Shown: positions 41,253 through 50,533, numbered from the stretch's first letter. The stretch is DNA of 64,000 nt from Salibacterium lacus (GCF_042684865.1 NZ_JBHUML010000005.1:434001-498000); one strand, 5' to 3'. The notes: generated by a model not told the origin, from the sequence alone. A program made the numbers and translations.

Positions 41253-42773
41253 ATGCGCTATGATGCACCGAACACACCCGGCAGTCTCGTGCAGTTCAAC
41301 GAACGTTATGACCATTTTATAGGCGGGGAATACAAAGCTCCGGCCAAAGGAGAATATTTTGATAATGTCTCCCCTGTTACCGGCGAGGTATTCTGCCAGA
41401 TCTCCCGCGGCACAGCTGATGATGTGGAAGCAGCAGTCGATGCAGGCGAACAGGCAATGGACGCCTGGGGCCGCACGTCGCTTTCGGAACGGGGGAATAT
41501 TTTAAATAAAATCGCAGATCGTATCGAAGAGAATGCGGAAATGCTTGCGGTGGCCGAAACGTGGGACAACGGCAAGGCGGTCCGGGAGTGCCTGAATGCC
41601 GATATTCCGCTGGCGGTCGATCACTTCCGCTACTTCGGCGGTGTCATCCGGGCCGAAGAAGGCTCGATCAGCCAGATTGATGATGATACGGTGGCGTACC
41701 ATTTTCACGAGCCGCTCGGGGTGGTCGGACAGATCATTCCGTGGAACTTTCCGATTCTGATGGCCACCTGGAAAGTAGCACCCGCGCTTGCGGCAGGCAA
41801 CTGCGTCGTGTTGAAACCCGCAGAGCAGACACCGGCATCCTTCCATGTACTGCTTGACCTTATAAAAGACCTTCTGCCGCCGGGCGTATTGAATGTCGTG
41901 AACGGATTCGGCGCAGAAGCCGGGAAGCCGCTTGCCTCCAACAGCCGCATCGCTAAAATCGCCTTCACCGGCGAAACGACAACCGGACGGCTCATTATGC
42001 AGTATGCCTCGGAAAATATCATTCCGGTCACACTTGAGCTCGGAGGCAAGTCACCGAACATTTTCTTCTCCGACGTGATGAAAGAAGACGATAAATTTCT
42101 CGATAAAGCCGTAGAAGGTTTCGTCATGTTTGCCCTCAACCAGGGCGAAGTCTGCACGTGCCCGTCCCGCGCCCTCATTCATGAATCCATCTATGATGAA
42201 TTTATGGAACGGGCGTTGAAGCGGGTGGAAGCCATTCAGGCCGGTCATCCACTCGATACGGAAACGATGATGGGCGCCCAGGCCTCCAAGGAACAAATGG
42301 ACAAGATTGTCTCCTACCTTGATATCGGAAAACAGGAAGGCGCCGAGCTCCTTACCGGCGGTGAAGTGAATGAACTGGACGGCGAGATGTCAGGCGGTTA
42401 TTATGTGCAGCCGACCATCTTTAAGGGCAACAATAAGATGCGTATTTTCCAGGAGGAAATTTTCGGACCAGTACTTGCGGTGACAACATTTAAAACGAAT
42501 GAAGAGGCGCTTGAAATCGCCAATGATACCCTGTACGGCCTCGGGGCCGGCGTATGGACCCGCGACATGAACACCGCCTACCGTTTCGGACGCGAAATTC
42601 AGGCGGGCCGGGTCTGGACGAACTGCTACCATGATTATCCGGCGCATGCGGCGTTTGGCGGCTACAAAAAATCCGGCATCGGCCGCGAAAACCATAAGAT
42701 GATGCTCGGTCATTACCAGCAGACGAAAAATCTGCTCATCAACTATGGAGACACCGGGCTCGGATTTTTCTAA
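41253..42773 (+). CDS. Aldehyde dehydrogenase (ExaC/AcoD-like)
   Basis: 506 residues, ALDH superfamily: the catalytic Glu in VTLELGGKSPNIFF and Cys in FALNQGEVCTCPSRALI. The NQGEVCTCPSR pattern with the extra Cys and the long C-terminal HYQQTKNLLINYG tail mark the acetaldehyde/chloroacetaldehyde-type ExaC/AcoD group. It oxidises short aldehydes from alcohol or acetoin catabolism with NAD. It has a GGAG site before ATG 41253, a perfect cre upstream, and is cotranscribed with the DUF779 gene 27 bp downstream, a common pairing. Confidence 0.95.
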   Translation: MRYDAPNTPGSLVQFNERYDHFIGGEYKAPAKGEYFDNVSPVTGEVFCQISRGTADDVEAAVDAGEQAMDAWGRTSLSERGNILNKIADRIEENAEMLAVAETWDNGKAVRECLNADIPLAVDHFRYFGGVIRAEEGSISQIDDDTVAYHFHEPLGVVGQIIPWNFPILMATWKVAPALAAGNCVVLKPAEQTPASFHVLLDLIKDLLPPGVLNVVNGFGAEAGKPLASNSRIAKIAFTGETTTGRLIMQYASENIIPVTLELGGKSPNIFFSDVMKEDDKFLDKAVEGFVMFALNQGEVCTCPSRALIHESIYDEFMERALKRVEAIQAGHPLDTETMMGAQASKEQMDKIVSYLDIGKQEGAELLTGGEVNELDGEMSGGYYVQPTIFKGNNKMRIFQEEIFGPVLAVTTFKTNEEALEIANDTLYGLGAGVWTRDMNTAYRFGREIQAGRVWTNCYHDYPAHAAFGGYKKSGIGRENHKMMLGHYQQTKNLLINYGDTGLGFF

Positions 42774-42800
42774 CCCTTGATACAGAAAGGATGAATGCAG

Positions 42801-43175
42801 ATGACAGTTGACAGGGTCACAGCGACAGAGGAAGCTCTCGCGTTCATCAGGACACTGGAGGATAAACACGGACCGCTCATGTTCCATCAATCCGGCGGAT
42901 GCTGCGACGGCAGCTCCCCGATGTGCTTTGCAGAAGGTGAATTCCGTATTGGAGACAGTGATGTCTACCTCGGCGATATCGGAGGCATGCCGTTTTATAT
43001 GTCCCAGGATCAATACGAGTACTGGAAACACACCCAGCTCATCATTGACGTTGTGGACGGCCGCGGCGGCATGTTCTCCCTCGACGGCCCGGAAGGCAGA
43101 CGTTTTCTCACCCGTTCGCGCATGTACTCACAAGATGAACAAGAAGCCATGAAAAAGGAAGAAACCGCGTACTGA
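42801..43175 (+). CDS. DUF779 domain-containing protein
   Basis: 124 residues from ATG 42801 (MTVDRVTATEEAL), ten bases after GAAAGG; ATG 42795 is only four bases from that site. Conserved family segments are HQSGGCCDGSSPMC, with three cysteines in a CCDGSxPMC motif that could bind a metal or form a redox centre, and the DVVDGRGGMFSLDGPEGRRF region. DUF779 genes lie next to ExaC-type aldehyde dehydrogenases in many bacteria and the product may support that enzyme. The exact role is unknown. Confidence 0.92.
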   Translation: MTVDRVTATEEALAFIRTLEDKHGPLMFHQSGGCCDGSSPMCFAEGEFRIGDSDVYLGDIGGMPFYMSQDQYEYWKHTQLIIDVVDGRGGMFSLDGPEGRRFLTRSRMYSQDEQEAMKKEETAY

Positions 43176-43309
43176 GCAGCCGGGGTGGTATACCTCGCTG
43201 CTTTTTTTCTGATACTAAGCACACGTTCGTGTTGATTTTTCACCGCTTTCCTACTATTCTTTACAGTAAGGAGAATTCTGCTATTTTTTTCGAAAGGAGA
43301 CGGTCTGAC

Positions 43310-43396
43310 ATGCCGCACTGGTTTATTATTTTCACGATTATTGTATCAGTAGGTACGGGAATCTGGTCGTTTTTGAACATCCGCCGCGGGTATTAA
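43310..43396 (+). CDS. 28-residue membrane peptide
   Basis: ATG 43310 has AAAGGAG ten bases upstream and encodes MPHWFIIFTIIVSVGTGIWS then FLNIRRGY, a single transmembrane helix with a basic end. The stop lies 41 bp before the next gene's start, so the two are probably on one transcript. A ribosome binding site of full strength and the clean membrane-helix pattern support a real small gene. No homologue was recognised. Confidence 0.6.
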   Translation: MPHWFIIFTIIVSVGTGIWSFLNIRRGY

Positions 43397-43437
43397 TCCG
43401 TTATACTAACAGATAAGATTCAGGAGGAGATGAACGG

Positions 43438-43971
43438 TTGAAAATTGCAGCAGGATTGCTTCTAGGAGCCGGGCTGCTTACTACCCCGTTCTCCGACTTT
43501 TCCATTTCAAACAACATGTTCTTTCAGAAAGATACCAAAGAGCAGCAGGAAGAAACATCGGAGGAAGTCCCGGAGGAAAAGCAGTGGGAAGAGCGCTGGG
43601 ACGAAGCCCGGCAGGCAGCAGAAGAAGCTGGTGAAGATACCCGGACCGAAGAAGAAAAACTTGAAGATTTTGATGAGAACTGGAATCAGTTCGGGCAGGA
43701 CAACACATCCAGCTCTTCCGGCGGTACTGAAAGCAGCGGATGGAGCGGACTGCCCTCCATAGGAATACAGGAGCCCGACTCAGACGGGTCTCATTCGGAG
43801 ACCGCGGAGGAATCGGAAGAAGAATCTTCCTTTAACGAAACTTGGAACGACTTCGGCCAAAAGTTTGATAATACATACGAACAAACCGAAGACAGCTTCG
43901 ACTGGGAAAGCTCTTTTGACAGCCGCTCGGGAACGTATCAGATAACCGAACAAACTTCAAAGCCGGAGTAA
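43438..43971 (+). CDS. Secreted or membrane-anchored acidic protein with WxxFGQ repeats
   Basis: 177 residues from a TTG at 43438, behind CAGGAGGAG. A hydrophobic N-terminus (MKIAAGLLLGAGLLTTPFSD) leads into a very Glu/Asp/Ser-rich, low-complexity chain. The motif FDENWNQFGQDN near residue 80 recurs as FNETWNDFGQKFDN near residue 130, so two copies of a short W-x2-FGQ repeat lie in an otherwise disordered protein. No family was recognised. Many charged residues fit a salt-adapted exported protein. It follows the 28-residue membrane peptide. Confidence 0.7.
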   Translation: MKIAAGLLLGAGLLTTPFSDFSISNNMFFQKDTKEQQEETSEEVPEEKQWEERWDEARQAAEEAGEDTRTEEEKLEDFDENWNQFGQDNTSSSSGGTESSGWSGLPSIGIQEPDSDGSHSETAEESEEESSFNETWNDFGQKFDNTYEQTEDSFDWESSFDSRSGTYQITEQTSKPE

Positions 43972-43987
43972 TCCGGTTTCTCCACGC

Positions 43988-44014
43988 GAAAGCACCGCCA
44001 TGAGCGGTGCTTTC
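43988..44014. terminator. Bidirectional terminator after the acidic protein gene
   Basis: GAAAGCACCGC pairs with GCGGTGCTTTC around a 5-nt loop. It ends two convergent genes, and overlaps the dagK stop. Confidence 0.85.
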
Positions 44015-44918
44015 ATTCTTCCGCCGTACTTTCTTCCGGGCAGAACAGATGGAGGTGCTGGTGGAGGTTGACGAACTCGCCGGGAAGCTCTCCGCCGTAC
44101 TCGCCGTCCAGGTTCAGTTCCATATCCCCTTCCACATGAATTTTCACCCGGTTGGCCTGCACGTACATTAATTTTTCGTGCTGCAGGTGTTCCCCGTTTA
44201 GTGCCTGCGTGCCGATCCGGATTAATTCCGGGATGGTCGTTTTCGTGATGATAATCATATCAAACATGCCGTCGTTATAACTCGCCTCCGGAACAAGCTT
44301 CTCAAATCCGCCGACGGAGTTCGTGTTGGCAATTAGAAACAACATGATTTCCCCTTCAAACCATTTCCCGTCGTATTCAATCTGTGCCAACTTCGGCCTC
44401 AGAAAGCGAAGCTTCTCAAACCCTTTGACATAGTAAGCAAAATGACCAAGTGTTGTCTTCAGTTTGCTGGGGGTGTCATAGGTCAGCTCCGTCAATTTTC
44501 CGCCGGCTGCTATATTGATGAAGTACTGGCCGTTTACCCGGCCGATGTCAATCGGTTCACTGTGCCCCCCGCTTATAATATCGCACACTCCGGCGATATC
44601 GTTGCGCTGGATGCCAAGTGCCCGGGCAAGATCATTGGTAGTACCGGCCGGAATAATACCGAGCTTCGGCCGTTTCTTCTGCTCGGCCAGGCCGTTTACA
44701 ACCTCAAAGATGGTACCGTCTCCTCCAGCAGCCACTACAACGTCAAATCCACGCTCCGCTGCGCGCGCTGCTTCGGCTCGTGCATCACTTTCATGTTTTG
44801 TCTGGTGGGCAGATGTTTCATACCCCGCCTGCTCCAGACGGTCGAGGATGTAGGGCAGCTGCTTTTTCATCTGTTCTCTTCCAGCGGTAGGGTTATAAAT
44901 TACTCGTGCTTGCTTCAT
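44013..44918 (-). CDS. dagK: Diacylglycerol kinase (DagK/DgkB)
   Basis: 301 residues. The N-terminal kinase domain (1-130) has the nucleotide motif VVAAGGDGTIFEVVNGLA and the GIIPAGTTNDLARALGI loop; the C-terminal beta domain ends in NLHQHLHLFCPEE. This is the soluble DgkB type (DAGK_cat, LCB5/YegS relatives) that phosphorylates diacylglycerol left by lipoteichoic acid synthesis. In B. subtilis it is yerQ, between gatB and yefA, the same neighbourhood as here. The start at 44918 is supported by AGGAGAAACGCC. Confidence 0.95.
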   Translation of the reverse strand: MKQARVIYNPTAGREQMKKQLPYILDRLEQAGYETSAHQTKHESDARAEAARAAERGFDVVVAAGGDGTIFEVVNGLAEQKKRPKLGIIPAGTTNDLARALGIQRNDIAGVCDIISGGHSEPIDIGRVNGQYFINIAAGGKLTELTYDTPSKLKTTLGHFAYYVKGFEKLRFLRPKLAQIEYDGKWFEGEIMLFLIANTNSVGGFEKLVPEASYNDGMFDMIIITKTTIPELIRIGTQALNGEHLQHEKLMYVQANRVKIHVEGDMELNLDGEYGGELPGEFVNLHQHLHLFCPEESTAEE

Positions 44919-45096
44919 GGCGTTTCTCCTAAGTTATTATTAAAATTCTTCTTTCTTCTATCTTACAGGAAAGTAACGCTTCTGACGAGAACATCACCTG
45001 GTTTGGAAGATCAAGGGAACGACAGGCATCTCTTCGTTTCTACTGTGGAAAAAATGGGAATCATACAGGAAAGACATTTGTGAGGGAGGACTATCA

Positions 45097-45807
45097 TTGA
45101 CACGGGATATTTACATTTCTGATATTCATGGACAGTTTGAAACATTTGTATCTCTGTTGAACCGTATCGATTATCAGCCGGAGCAGGACCGTCTTTTTCT
45201 GCTTGGGGATTTTATAGACCGCGGACCACAGTCGTTTGATGTTATCCGCTATGTTATGGAGCTCAAGGAGCAGGATGGTGCCGATATCACCTGCCTTCTT
45301 GGCAATCACGAAGTCATGATGCTGCAGGCGTTTCAAAACGAAGATACAGGCGGGTTTTCCCTGTGGATGGAAAACGGCGGGGAGAGCACGCTGCAAAGCT
45401 ACCTCGGAGAGGACCTCGTGGACAGTCCGCTTGATGAAATCATTCACGCCATCCGCCGGGATTTTCCGGAGCACCTCGATTTCATGGAAAATCTGCAGCG
45501 GTTTGAAGAAACGTCCGAACATATTCTCGTCCATGCCGGAATTGATCCATCTGCCGAGGACTGGAAAGAATCAGAGCCGCACACTTTCGTCTGGATCCGG
45601 TCGCCTTTCCTCGAAAAAACACACGGTGCGGGAAAAACGGTCATTTTCGGACATACACCAACCCCGACCCTGCACGATAACGCCGGACCGTGGTTTCAGT
45701 CCGATAAAATCGGCATTGACGGCGGAGCCGGGTTCAACATGCAGCTGAATGCCCTGCTCTACGAAAACGGCAGTTACAACGTTGTATCAGAGCCGGTGCA
45801 GGGGTAA
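45097..45807 (+). CDS. Metallophosphoesterase (PrpE/Ap4A hydrolase-like serine/threonine phosphatase)
   Basis: 236 residues from TTG 45097, seven bases after GGGAGGA. The phosphoesterase signature is complete: D and H in YISDIHGQ, then GDFIDRGP, GNHE, and the C-terminal His pair in HAGIDP and FGHTPTP. Two metals (Mn or Fe) are expected. It resembles small bacterial Ser/Thr phosphatases and diadenosine tetraphosphatases. The target is unknown. It diverges from dagK. Confidence 0.9.
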   Translation: MTRDIYISDIHGQFETFVSLLNRIDYQPEQDRLFLLGDFIDRGPQSFDVIRYVMELKEQDGADITCLLGNHEVMMLQAFQNEDTGGFSLWMENGGESTLQSYLGEDLVDSPLDEIIHAIRRDFPEHLDFMENLQRFEETSEHILVHAGIDPSAEDWKESEPHTFVWIRSPFLEKTHGAGKTVIFGHTPTPTLHDNAGPWFQSDKIGIDGGAGFNMQLNALLYENGSYNVVSEPVQG

Positions 45808-45848
45808 AGGACAGAATCGGTCGTCATATGTCCTTTATACCACAGTTG

Positions 45849-45885
45849 GAGACACTTTTTCATCTTTTTGGTGAAAAAGTGTCTC
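45849..45885. terminator. Perfect stem-loop after the metallophosphoesterase gene
   Basis: GAGACACTTTTTCA and TGAAAAAGTGTCTC pair almost perfectly around an 8- to 9-nt loop. No T-run follows on the plus strand; it starts 42 bp after the stop codon and may act as an RNA end or a protein site. Confidence 0.55.
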
Positions 45886-45996
45886 TTATATACGGATTAC
45901 AGCCACTTTGCTCTTGATGACGCTTCCTTTTGTCTGTAATCTGCAGATAATGGACAAGACGTTTCCTGGACCGTCCGTAAAACATCCAACCTGGGT

Positions 45997-46042
45997 AAAA
46001 AAAGCTGCTTTCCCTCCGTCTAAAGGGAGAAAGCAGCTTTTT
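45997..46042 (-). terminator. Terminator of gatCAB
   Basis: AAAAAGCTGCTTTCCCT pairs with AGGGAGAAAGCAGCTTTTT around a short loop; T-runs on both strands. It lies 6 bp after the gatB stop. Confidence 0.92.
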
Positions 46043-46047
46043 GTCTA

Positions 46048-47484
46048 TCAGGCATCCATGCCCATGCCTTCCATAATCAATTGGTTAACCATCTGCGGGT
46101 TGGCTTTGCCTTTCGTTTCTTTCATCACCTGGCCGACGAGGAAACCGATGGCTTTGTCCTTCCCGTTCTTATAGTCTTCAATGGACTGTGGATTGTTCTC
46201 AAGAATCTTGTCCACAATCTGTTTCAGTTCGCCTTCGTCCGAAATCTGAACAAGCCCTTTGTCCTGCACAATCTGTTCCGGATCGCCGCCTTCTTCCATG
46301 AGATCGGTAAAGACGGTTTTGGCGATTTTACTGGAAATGGTTCCTTTATCAATCAGGGTGACCAGTTTGGCAAGAGAGGCAGGGCTGAGCTCTGTAGCGG
46401 CAAGCTCCATGTCATGGGAATTCAGGTATCCATTGACATCCCCCATCAGCCAATTGGCAGCCTGCTTGGCGTCGGCGCCTTCATCGATAGCATCCTGGAA
46501 GAAATCCGCCATGTTCTTCGACTGCGTAAGCACTCCTGCGTCGTACGCCGGAAGGTCAAATTCTTCCATATAACGTTCGCGGCGGGCATCCGGAAGTTCC
46601 GGAATAGTCGCTTTAATGCTGTTTTTCCAGTCTTCATTGACGTAAAGAGTCACAAGGTCCGGTTCCGGGAAGTAACGGTAGTCGTCGGATCCTTCCTTCA
46701 CACGCATCAACGTCGTCTCTTTCTTCGCGTCATCCCAGCGGCGGGTTTCCTGAAGAATTTCACCGCCGGAGAGCAGTTCCTGTTCCTGGCGCTTCTCTTC
46801 ATAAGCCAGACCTTTGTGAACGTTTGTGAAGGAGTTCAGGTTTTTGAGCTCCGTTTTCGTTCCGAACTCTTCCTGCCCCGCCGGTTTCAGCGAAATGTTC
46901 GCATCACAGCGGAGAGAGCCTTCTTCCATCTTGCAGTCGGATACTTCCGTATACTGAAGTACGGCTTTCAGCTTTTCCAGGTAGGCATACGCTTCTTCCG
47001 GTGTTTCAATGTCCGGTTCGGATACAATTTCAATCAGCGGCGTGCCGACACGGTTGAAATCAACGAGACTGTGGTCGTCGTAATCGTCGTGTGTCAGTTT
47101 GCCGGCATCCTCTTCCATATGGATCCGGGTAATGCCGATATTCTTTTTATAGCCGTCCACCTCGATTTCAAGCGATCCATTTTCACCGATCGGCTTATCA
47201 AACTGTGAAATCTGGTAGGCTTTCGGACTGTCGGGATAAAAGTAGTTTTTGCGGTCGAACTTCGTTTCCCCTGCGATGTCACAGTTCAAAGCGAGTGAGG
47301 CTTTCATGGCGTATTCCACAGCGCGCTGGTTTAAAACCGGGAGCACCCCGGGATGGCCGAGACAGACCGGGCACGTGTGCGTGTTTGCCGGTGCCCCGAA
47401 TTCCGTCGAACAGTTACAGAAAATTTTCGTATCGGTTTTCAGTTCGGCATGGACTTCCAGGCCGATGACGGTATCAAATTTCAT
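46048..47484 (-). CDS. gatB: Aspartyl/glutamyl-tRNA amidotransferase subunit B
   Basis: 478 residues from ATG 47484 (MKFDTVIGLEVHAELKTDTK), behind a run of GGGGGG; the frame stays open upstream but the extension overlaps gatA and has no site. The kinase-like cradle domain (FCNCSTEFGAPANTHTCPVC zinc-binding cysteines, LGHPGVLPVLN) is followed by the helical and YqeY-like tail domains. GatB phosphorylates and transamidates Glu-tRNA(Gln) or Asp-tRNA(Asn) with GatA and GatC. Third gene of gatCAB. Confidence 0.98.
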   Translation of the reverse strand: MKFDTVIGLEVHAELKTDTKIFCNCSTEFGAPANTHTCPVCLGHPGVLPVLNQRAVEYAMKASLALNCDIAGETKFDRKNYFYPDSPKAYQISQFDKPIGENGSLEIEVDGYKKNIGITRIHMEEDAGKLTHDDYDDHSLVDFNRVGTPLIEIVSEPDIETPEEAYAYLEKLKAVLQYTEVSDCKMEEGSLRCDANISLKPAGQEEFGTKTELKNLNSFTNVHKGLAYEEKRQEQELLSGGEILQETRRWDDAKKETTLMRVKEGSDDYRYFPEPDLVTLYVNEDWKNSIKATIPELPDARRERYMEEFDLPAYDAGVLTQSKNMADFFQDAIDEGADAKQAANWLMGDVNGYLNSHDMELAATELSPASLAKLVTLIDKGTISSKIAKTVFTDLMEEGGDPEQIVQDKGLVQISDEGELKQIVDKILENNPQSIEDYKNGKDKAIGFLVGQVMKETKGKANPQMVNQLIMEGMGMDA

Positions 47485-47497
47485 CGTATATCCCCCC

Positions 47498-48955
47498 TTA
47501 CAATTCCGGCTTGGCTTTATAATGTCCGGCTGCCTGCTCGTAAGCATGAGCGGCGCGGTAAACGGTGCTTTCTTCAAACGGTCGTGAAATAATCTGCAGT
47601 CCGACCGGCAGTCCTTCAGAGAAACCGCACGGCACAGAAATGGCAGGCACTCCGGCAAGGTTAACCGGAATCGTGAGAATGTCATTGGCGTACATCGTGA
47701 GCGGGTCGTTCACTTTTTCCCCGATTTTAAAGGCGGTGGTCGGTGCGGTTGGTCCGACAATCACGTCGTATTTCTCCAGAATCTGATCAAAGTCACGTTT
47801 GATAAGGGTACGGACTTTCTGGGCTTTCTTGTAGTACGCATCGTAATAGCCGGAGCTGAGCGCAAACGTGCCAAGCATTATCCGGCGTTTTACTTCGTCT
47901 CCGAACCCTTGGCTTCTCGTCTCTTTGTACATATCAATCAGGTTGTCCGCATTTTCGGCGCGCACGCCGTAACGGACACCGTCAAAGCGGGCGAGGTTTG
48001 CGGATGCTTCAGAAGAGGCGAGCAGATAATAAGCTGCCACCGCGTACTGCGAGTGCGGCAGGGAAACTTCTTCCCACTCTGCGCCTTGCTGTTCGAGAAC
48101 CTTCAGTGCTTCAAGCACCCGGTTCCGGACCCCTTCATGCACCCCTTCGCCAAGGTATTCTTTCGGAACAGCAATTTTCATGCCTTTCACATCGCCGGTG
48201 AGCGACGACAGATAATCCGAAATACCAACATCAGCAGACGTGGAATCTTTGCGGTCGTGTCCGGCAATCTGCCCGAGAACGAGCGCATTGTCTTCCACGT
48301 TTTTGGTCAGTGGTCCAATCTGATCGAGTGAGGACGCAAAAGCAATCAGTCCGTAACGGGAAACACGGCCGTACGTTGGTTTCAATCCAACCACGCCGCA
48401 GTAGGATGCCGGCTGCCGGATCGAACCGCCCGTATCGGAACCAAGGGAAAAGCTTACTTCTCCTGCTGCAACGGACGCAGCTGCGCCGCCGCTTGATCCG
48501 CCCGGAACATAATCAGTGTTCCACGGGTTGCGGGCGCTGTAAAATCCGGAGTTCTCGTTAGACGATCCCATGGCAAATTCGTCCATATTCAATTTTCCTA
48601 TCGTGAGAGCGTCCGCCTCTTCCAGGCCGTCCATGACGGTTGCATTGTGCACCGGATCAAAGTTTGCCAGGAGCCGGCTCGCGGCGGTCGTGCGGAGCCC
48701 ATTTGTAACAATGTTGTCCTTAATGCCGGCGGGAAGGCCGAACAGCAGCCCACGCGTGCTATCTGTTTCGAGCGCCTCGTCCATCTTCGCCGCCTGGTTT
48801 CTGGCTGCTTCTTCATTCAGGGTGAGAAACGCCTGAACGTTGTCATCCACCTCTTTGATGCGGGAAAATGATGCATCAACGAGTTCGGATACTTTCAGTT
48901 CTTTATTATGAAGCTTTTTATGTATCCCGGAAAAGCTTTCTTCAAGTATCGACAT
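47498..48955 (-). CDS. gatA: Glutamyl-tRNA(Gln) amidotransferase subunit A
   Basis: 485 residues, amidase signature family: catalytic Lys in GLPAGIKDNIVT, cis-Ser in GGSSGGAAASVAAG, and nucleophile Ser in GSDTGGSIRQPAS. It releases ammonia from glutamine for transamidation in the GatCAB complex. ATG 48955 follows AGGAGGGAC. The stop is 13 bp before the gatB start. Confidence 0.98.
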   Translation of the reverse strand: MSILEESFSGIHKKLHNKELKVSELVDASFSRIKEVDDNVQAFLTLNEEAARNQAAKMDEALETDSTRGLLFGLPAGIKDNIVTNGLRTTAASRLLANFDPVHNATVMDGLEEADALTIGKLNMDEFAMGSSNENSGFYSARNPWNTDYVPGGSSGGAAASVAAGEVSFSLGSDTGGSIRQPASYCGVVGLKPTYGRVSRYGLIAFASSLDQIGPLTKNVEDNALVLGQIAGHDRKDSTSADVGISDYLSSLTGDVKGMKIAVPKEYLGEGVHEGVRNRVLEALKVLEQQGAEWEEVSLPHSQYAVAAYYLLASSEASANLARFDGVRYGVRAENADNLIDMYKETRSQGFGDEVKRRIMLGTFALSSGYYDAYYKKAQKVRTLIKRDFDQILEKYDVIVGPTAPTTAFKIGEKVNDPLTMYANDILTIPVNLAGVPAISVPCGFSEGLPVGLQIISRPFEESTVYRAAHAYEQAAGHYKAKPEL

Positions 48956-48971
48956 TCTGTTTGTCCCTCCT

Positions 48972-49262
48972 TTACTCTAACACCGATGGTACTTTCACCT
49001 GCCCGTCTTCTTGATCCGGCGCGTTCTTCAACGCTTCTTCCCGGTCGAGAGACGGACGTTTTTCATCTTTGCGCAGCACGTTATGAATATCGAGAACGTG
49101 GGTCGTCGGTTCCACATCGTCCGTATCCAGTTCATTCAACTGCTCGGCAAATTCGATAATATTATCAAGCTGTTCGGTAAATGTATCCACTTCCTCATCC
49201 GTTATAGAGAGTCTTGCCAGATGCGCCACATGCCTGACCTGATCTTTTGAAATCCGTTCCAT
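48972..49262 (-). CDS. gatC: Glutamyl-tRNA(Gln) amidotransferase subunit C
   Basis: 96 residues of the usual size, starting MERISKDQVRHVAHLARLSI after GGAGGTGAC, with LDNIIEFAEQLNELDTDDVE and the C-terminal NAPDQEDGQVKVPSVLE tail. GatC holds GatA and GatB together and is needed for their folding. First gene of gatCAB; a candidate promoter precedes it. Confidence 0.98.
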   Translation of the reverse strand: MERISKDQVRHVAHLARLSITDEEVDTFTEQLDNIIEFAEQLNELDTDDVEPTTHVLDIHNVLRKDEKRPSLDREEALKNAPDQEDGQVKVPSVLE

Positions 49263-49303
49263 GATCTGTCACCTCCGCTAAAACAAATCTTCACAATACC
49301 TAG

Positions 49304-49332
49304 ATGATACCAAATAAGGCAGCAACGGGCAA
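49304..49332 (-). promoter_or_regulatory. Candidate promoter of gatCAB
   Basis: On the minus strand, TTGCCC (49327-49332), 17 bp and TATCAT (49304-49309) resemble a sigma-A promoter 42 bp before the gatC start. It lies near the end of the camS gene's downstream neighbour space, consistent with a separate gat transcript. Confidence 0.5.
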
Positions 49333-49351
49333 CGCATGCCCGCTTTCTCCT

Positions 49352-50533
49352 TTAATAAACATGAGTATAGGATTCTTCTCCTGCATCTTTCACCACAAGA
49401 GCCTCCTGTCCCTGCGAGGAGCGTATCCGGACTTCGACATCCAGATTCGGAAAATGCTGCTCCACTTTATCGGTAACGTGCTGGGTGAAGGCTATAACTT
49501 CCGTTTCACTGTAAAACGTGATGGGGATGTCCACTGTAAGCTCCCGCCACTCATCATTCTGGTAGTACCCTTCACCGACAACACCGACAAAATTCTCGAA
49601 AAAGGTGTTTACTTCATCCCTGAACTGATTAAATGCTTCCGCATCACTGCGGTGATTATCGCTTGCATCGGTAGAAGGAAACAGCACGTAATCTTCATTC
49701 AAATTCTGCCAGTTGTTCACTCCTTCTCCGGGTGCCGCGGTTCCTGTTGCAATGAAATTGCCCGGAACAGCTGCATCACGCGGGGCTTCACGGAAGATGG
49801 TGAACATAATCGGGATGTCCTGAAGGGCGCCGTTTTCTCTGTCTTCACTCCGCAGCCTTTCGAGAATCCGGGAGGCCGTCTCTTTCGCTGCCTGCATGCT
49901 TTCTTGTCTGCTGATGGATTCACTGAGCCACGGGCCGTAGGTTCCATCATCATTTTCCTGCCTGAAATAATAGAGGTTGTTCATCGAAAGTCCGATAACC
50001 ATGCCTCCGAGCTGCAGGTTTCCGTTGTCATTTTCGACCATATAATTATGTTCAATAATGTTGGACAACGGGCGCGGGTTGTTTCTTTCCCGTTCTTCAA
50101 AATTATCAGCATCCGCAAGCGGCGGGTTAAGTCCGGCCTCATTATCTTCAGACTGCCGCATCAGCCAGCTGTTCAGTTCACTGCTTGAAATGAGCTGACC
50201 GGCACGGAAGAAATAATTTTCCTGGCTGAATTCGCCGGCAGCCAGTTCCTGCATGCCGACTGACATCCGTTCAAGATCCATCCGGTTGTACATGACGTCC
50301 CGGTGAAATGTCCGCGCCGCGCCGCTTATATATTCTCCGTCCTGCAGTACACTGCGGTAATAATTATCAAGACTGGGGACTTCCGGACTGACTTCCACTG
50401 CATCTTCTTCTGTCGTCTGTTCGTTCTCTTCTGTGTCCACCCCTTCTTCCTGCTGATCCTGCTGCAGGCCCGGAATACACCCGGTCAGCAGAAGAAACGA
50501 GGCAGCCGTCAGAACCCCGGTTTTTCTCCACAT
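49352..50533 (-). CDS. camS: CamS family sex pheromone lipoprotein
   Basis: 393 residues. The lipoprotein signal MWRKTGVLTAASFLLLTGC has its lipidated Cys at residue 19. The mature protein (DNYYRSVLQDGEYISGAARTF, PAGTAAPGEG-like and FFENFVGVVGEGYYQ segments) matches CamS/YerH, whose signal peptide can be processed to a pheromone in enterococci. The function of the mature protein is not known. It lies between gatC and ligA as in B. subtilis (yerH). Confidence 0.93.
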   Translation of the reverse strand: MWRKTGVLTAASFLLLTGCIPGLQQDQQEEGVDTEENEQTTEEDAVEVSPEVPSLDNYYRSVLQDGEYISGAARTFHRDVMYNRMDLERMSVGMQELAAGEFSQENYFFRAGQLISSSELNSWLMRQSEDNEAGLNPPLADADNFEERERNNPRPLSNIIEHNYMVENDNGNLQLGGMVIGLSMNNLYYFRQENDDGTYGPWLSESISRQESMQAAKETASRILERLRSEDRENGALQDIPIMFTIFREAPRDAAVPGNFIATGTAAPGEGVNNWQNLNEDYVLFPSTDASDNHRSDAEAFNQFRDEVNTFFENFVGVVGEGYYQNDEWRELTVDIPITFYSETEVIAFTQHVTDKVEQHFPNLDVEVRIRSSQGQEALVVKDAGEESYTHVY

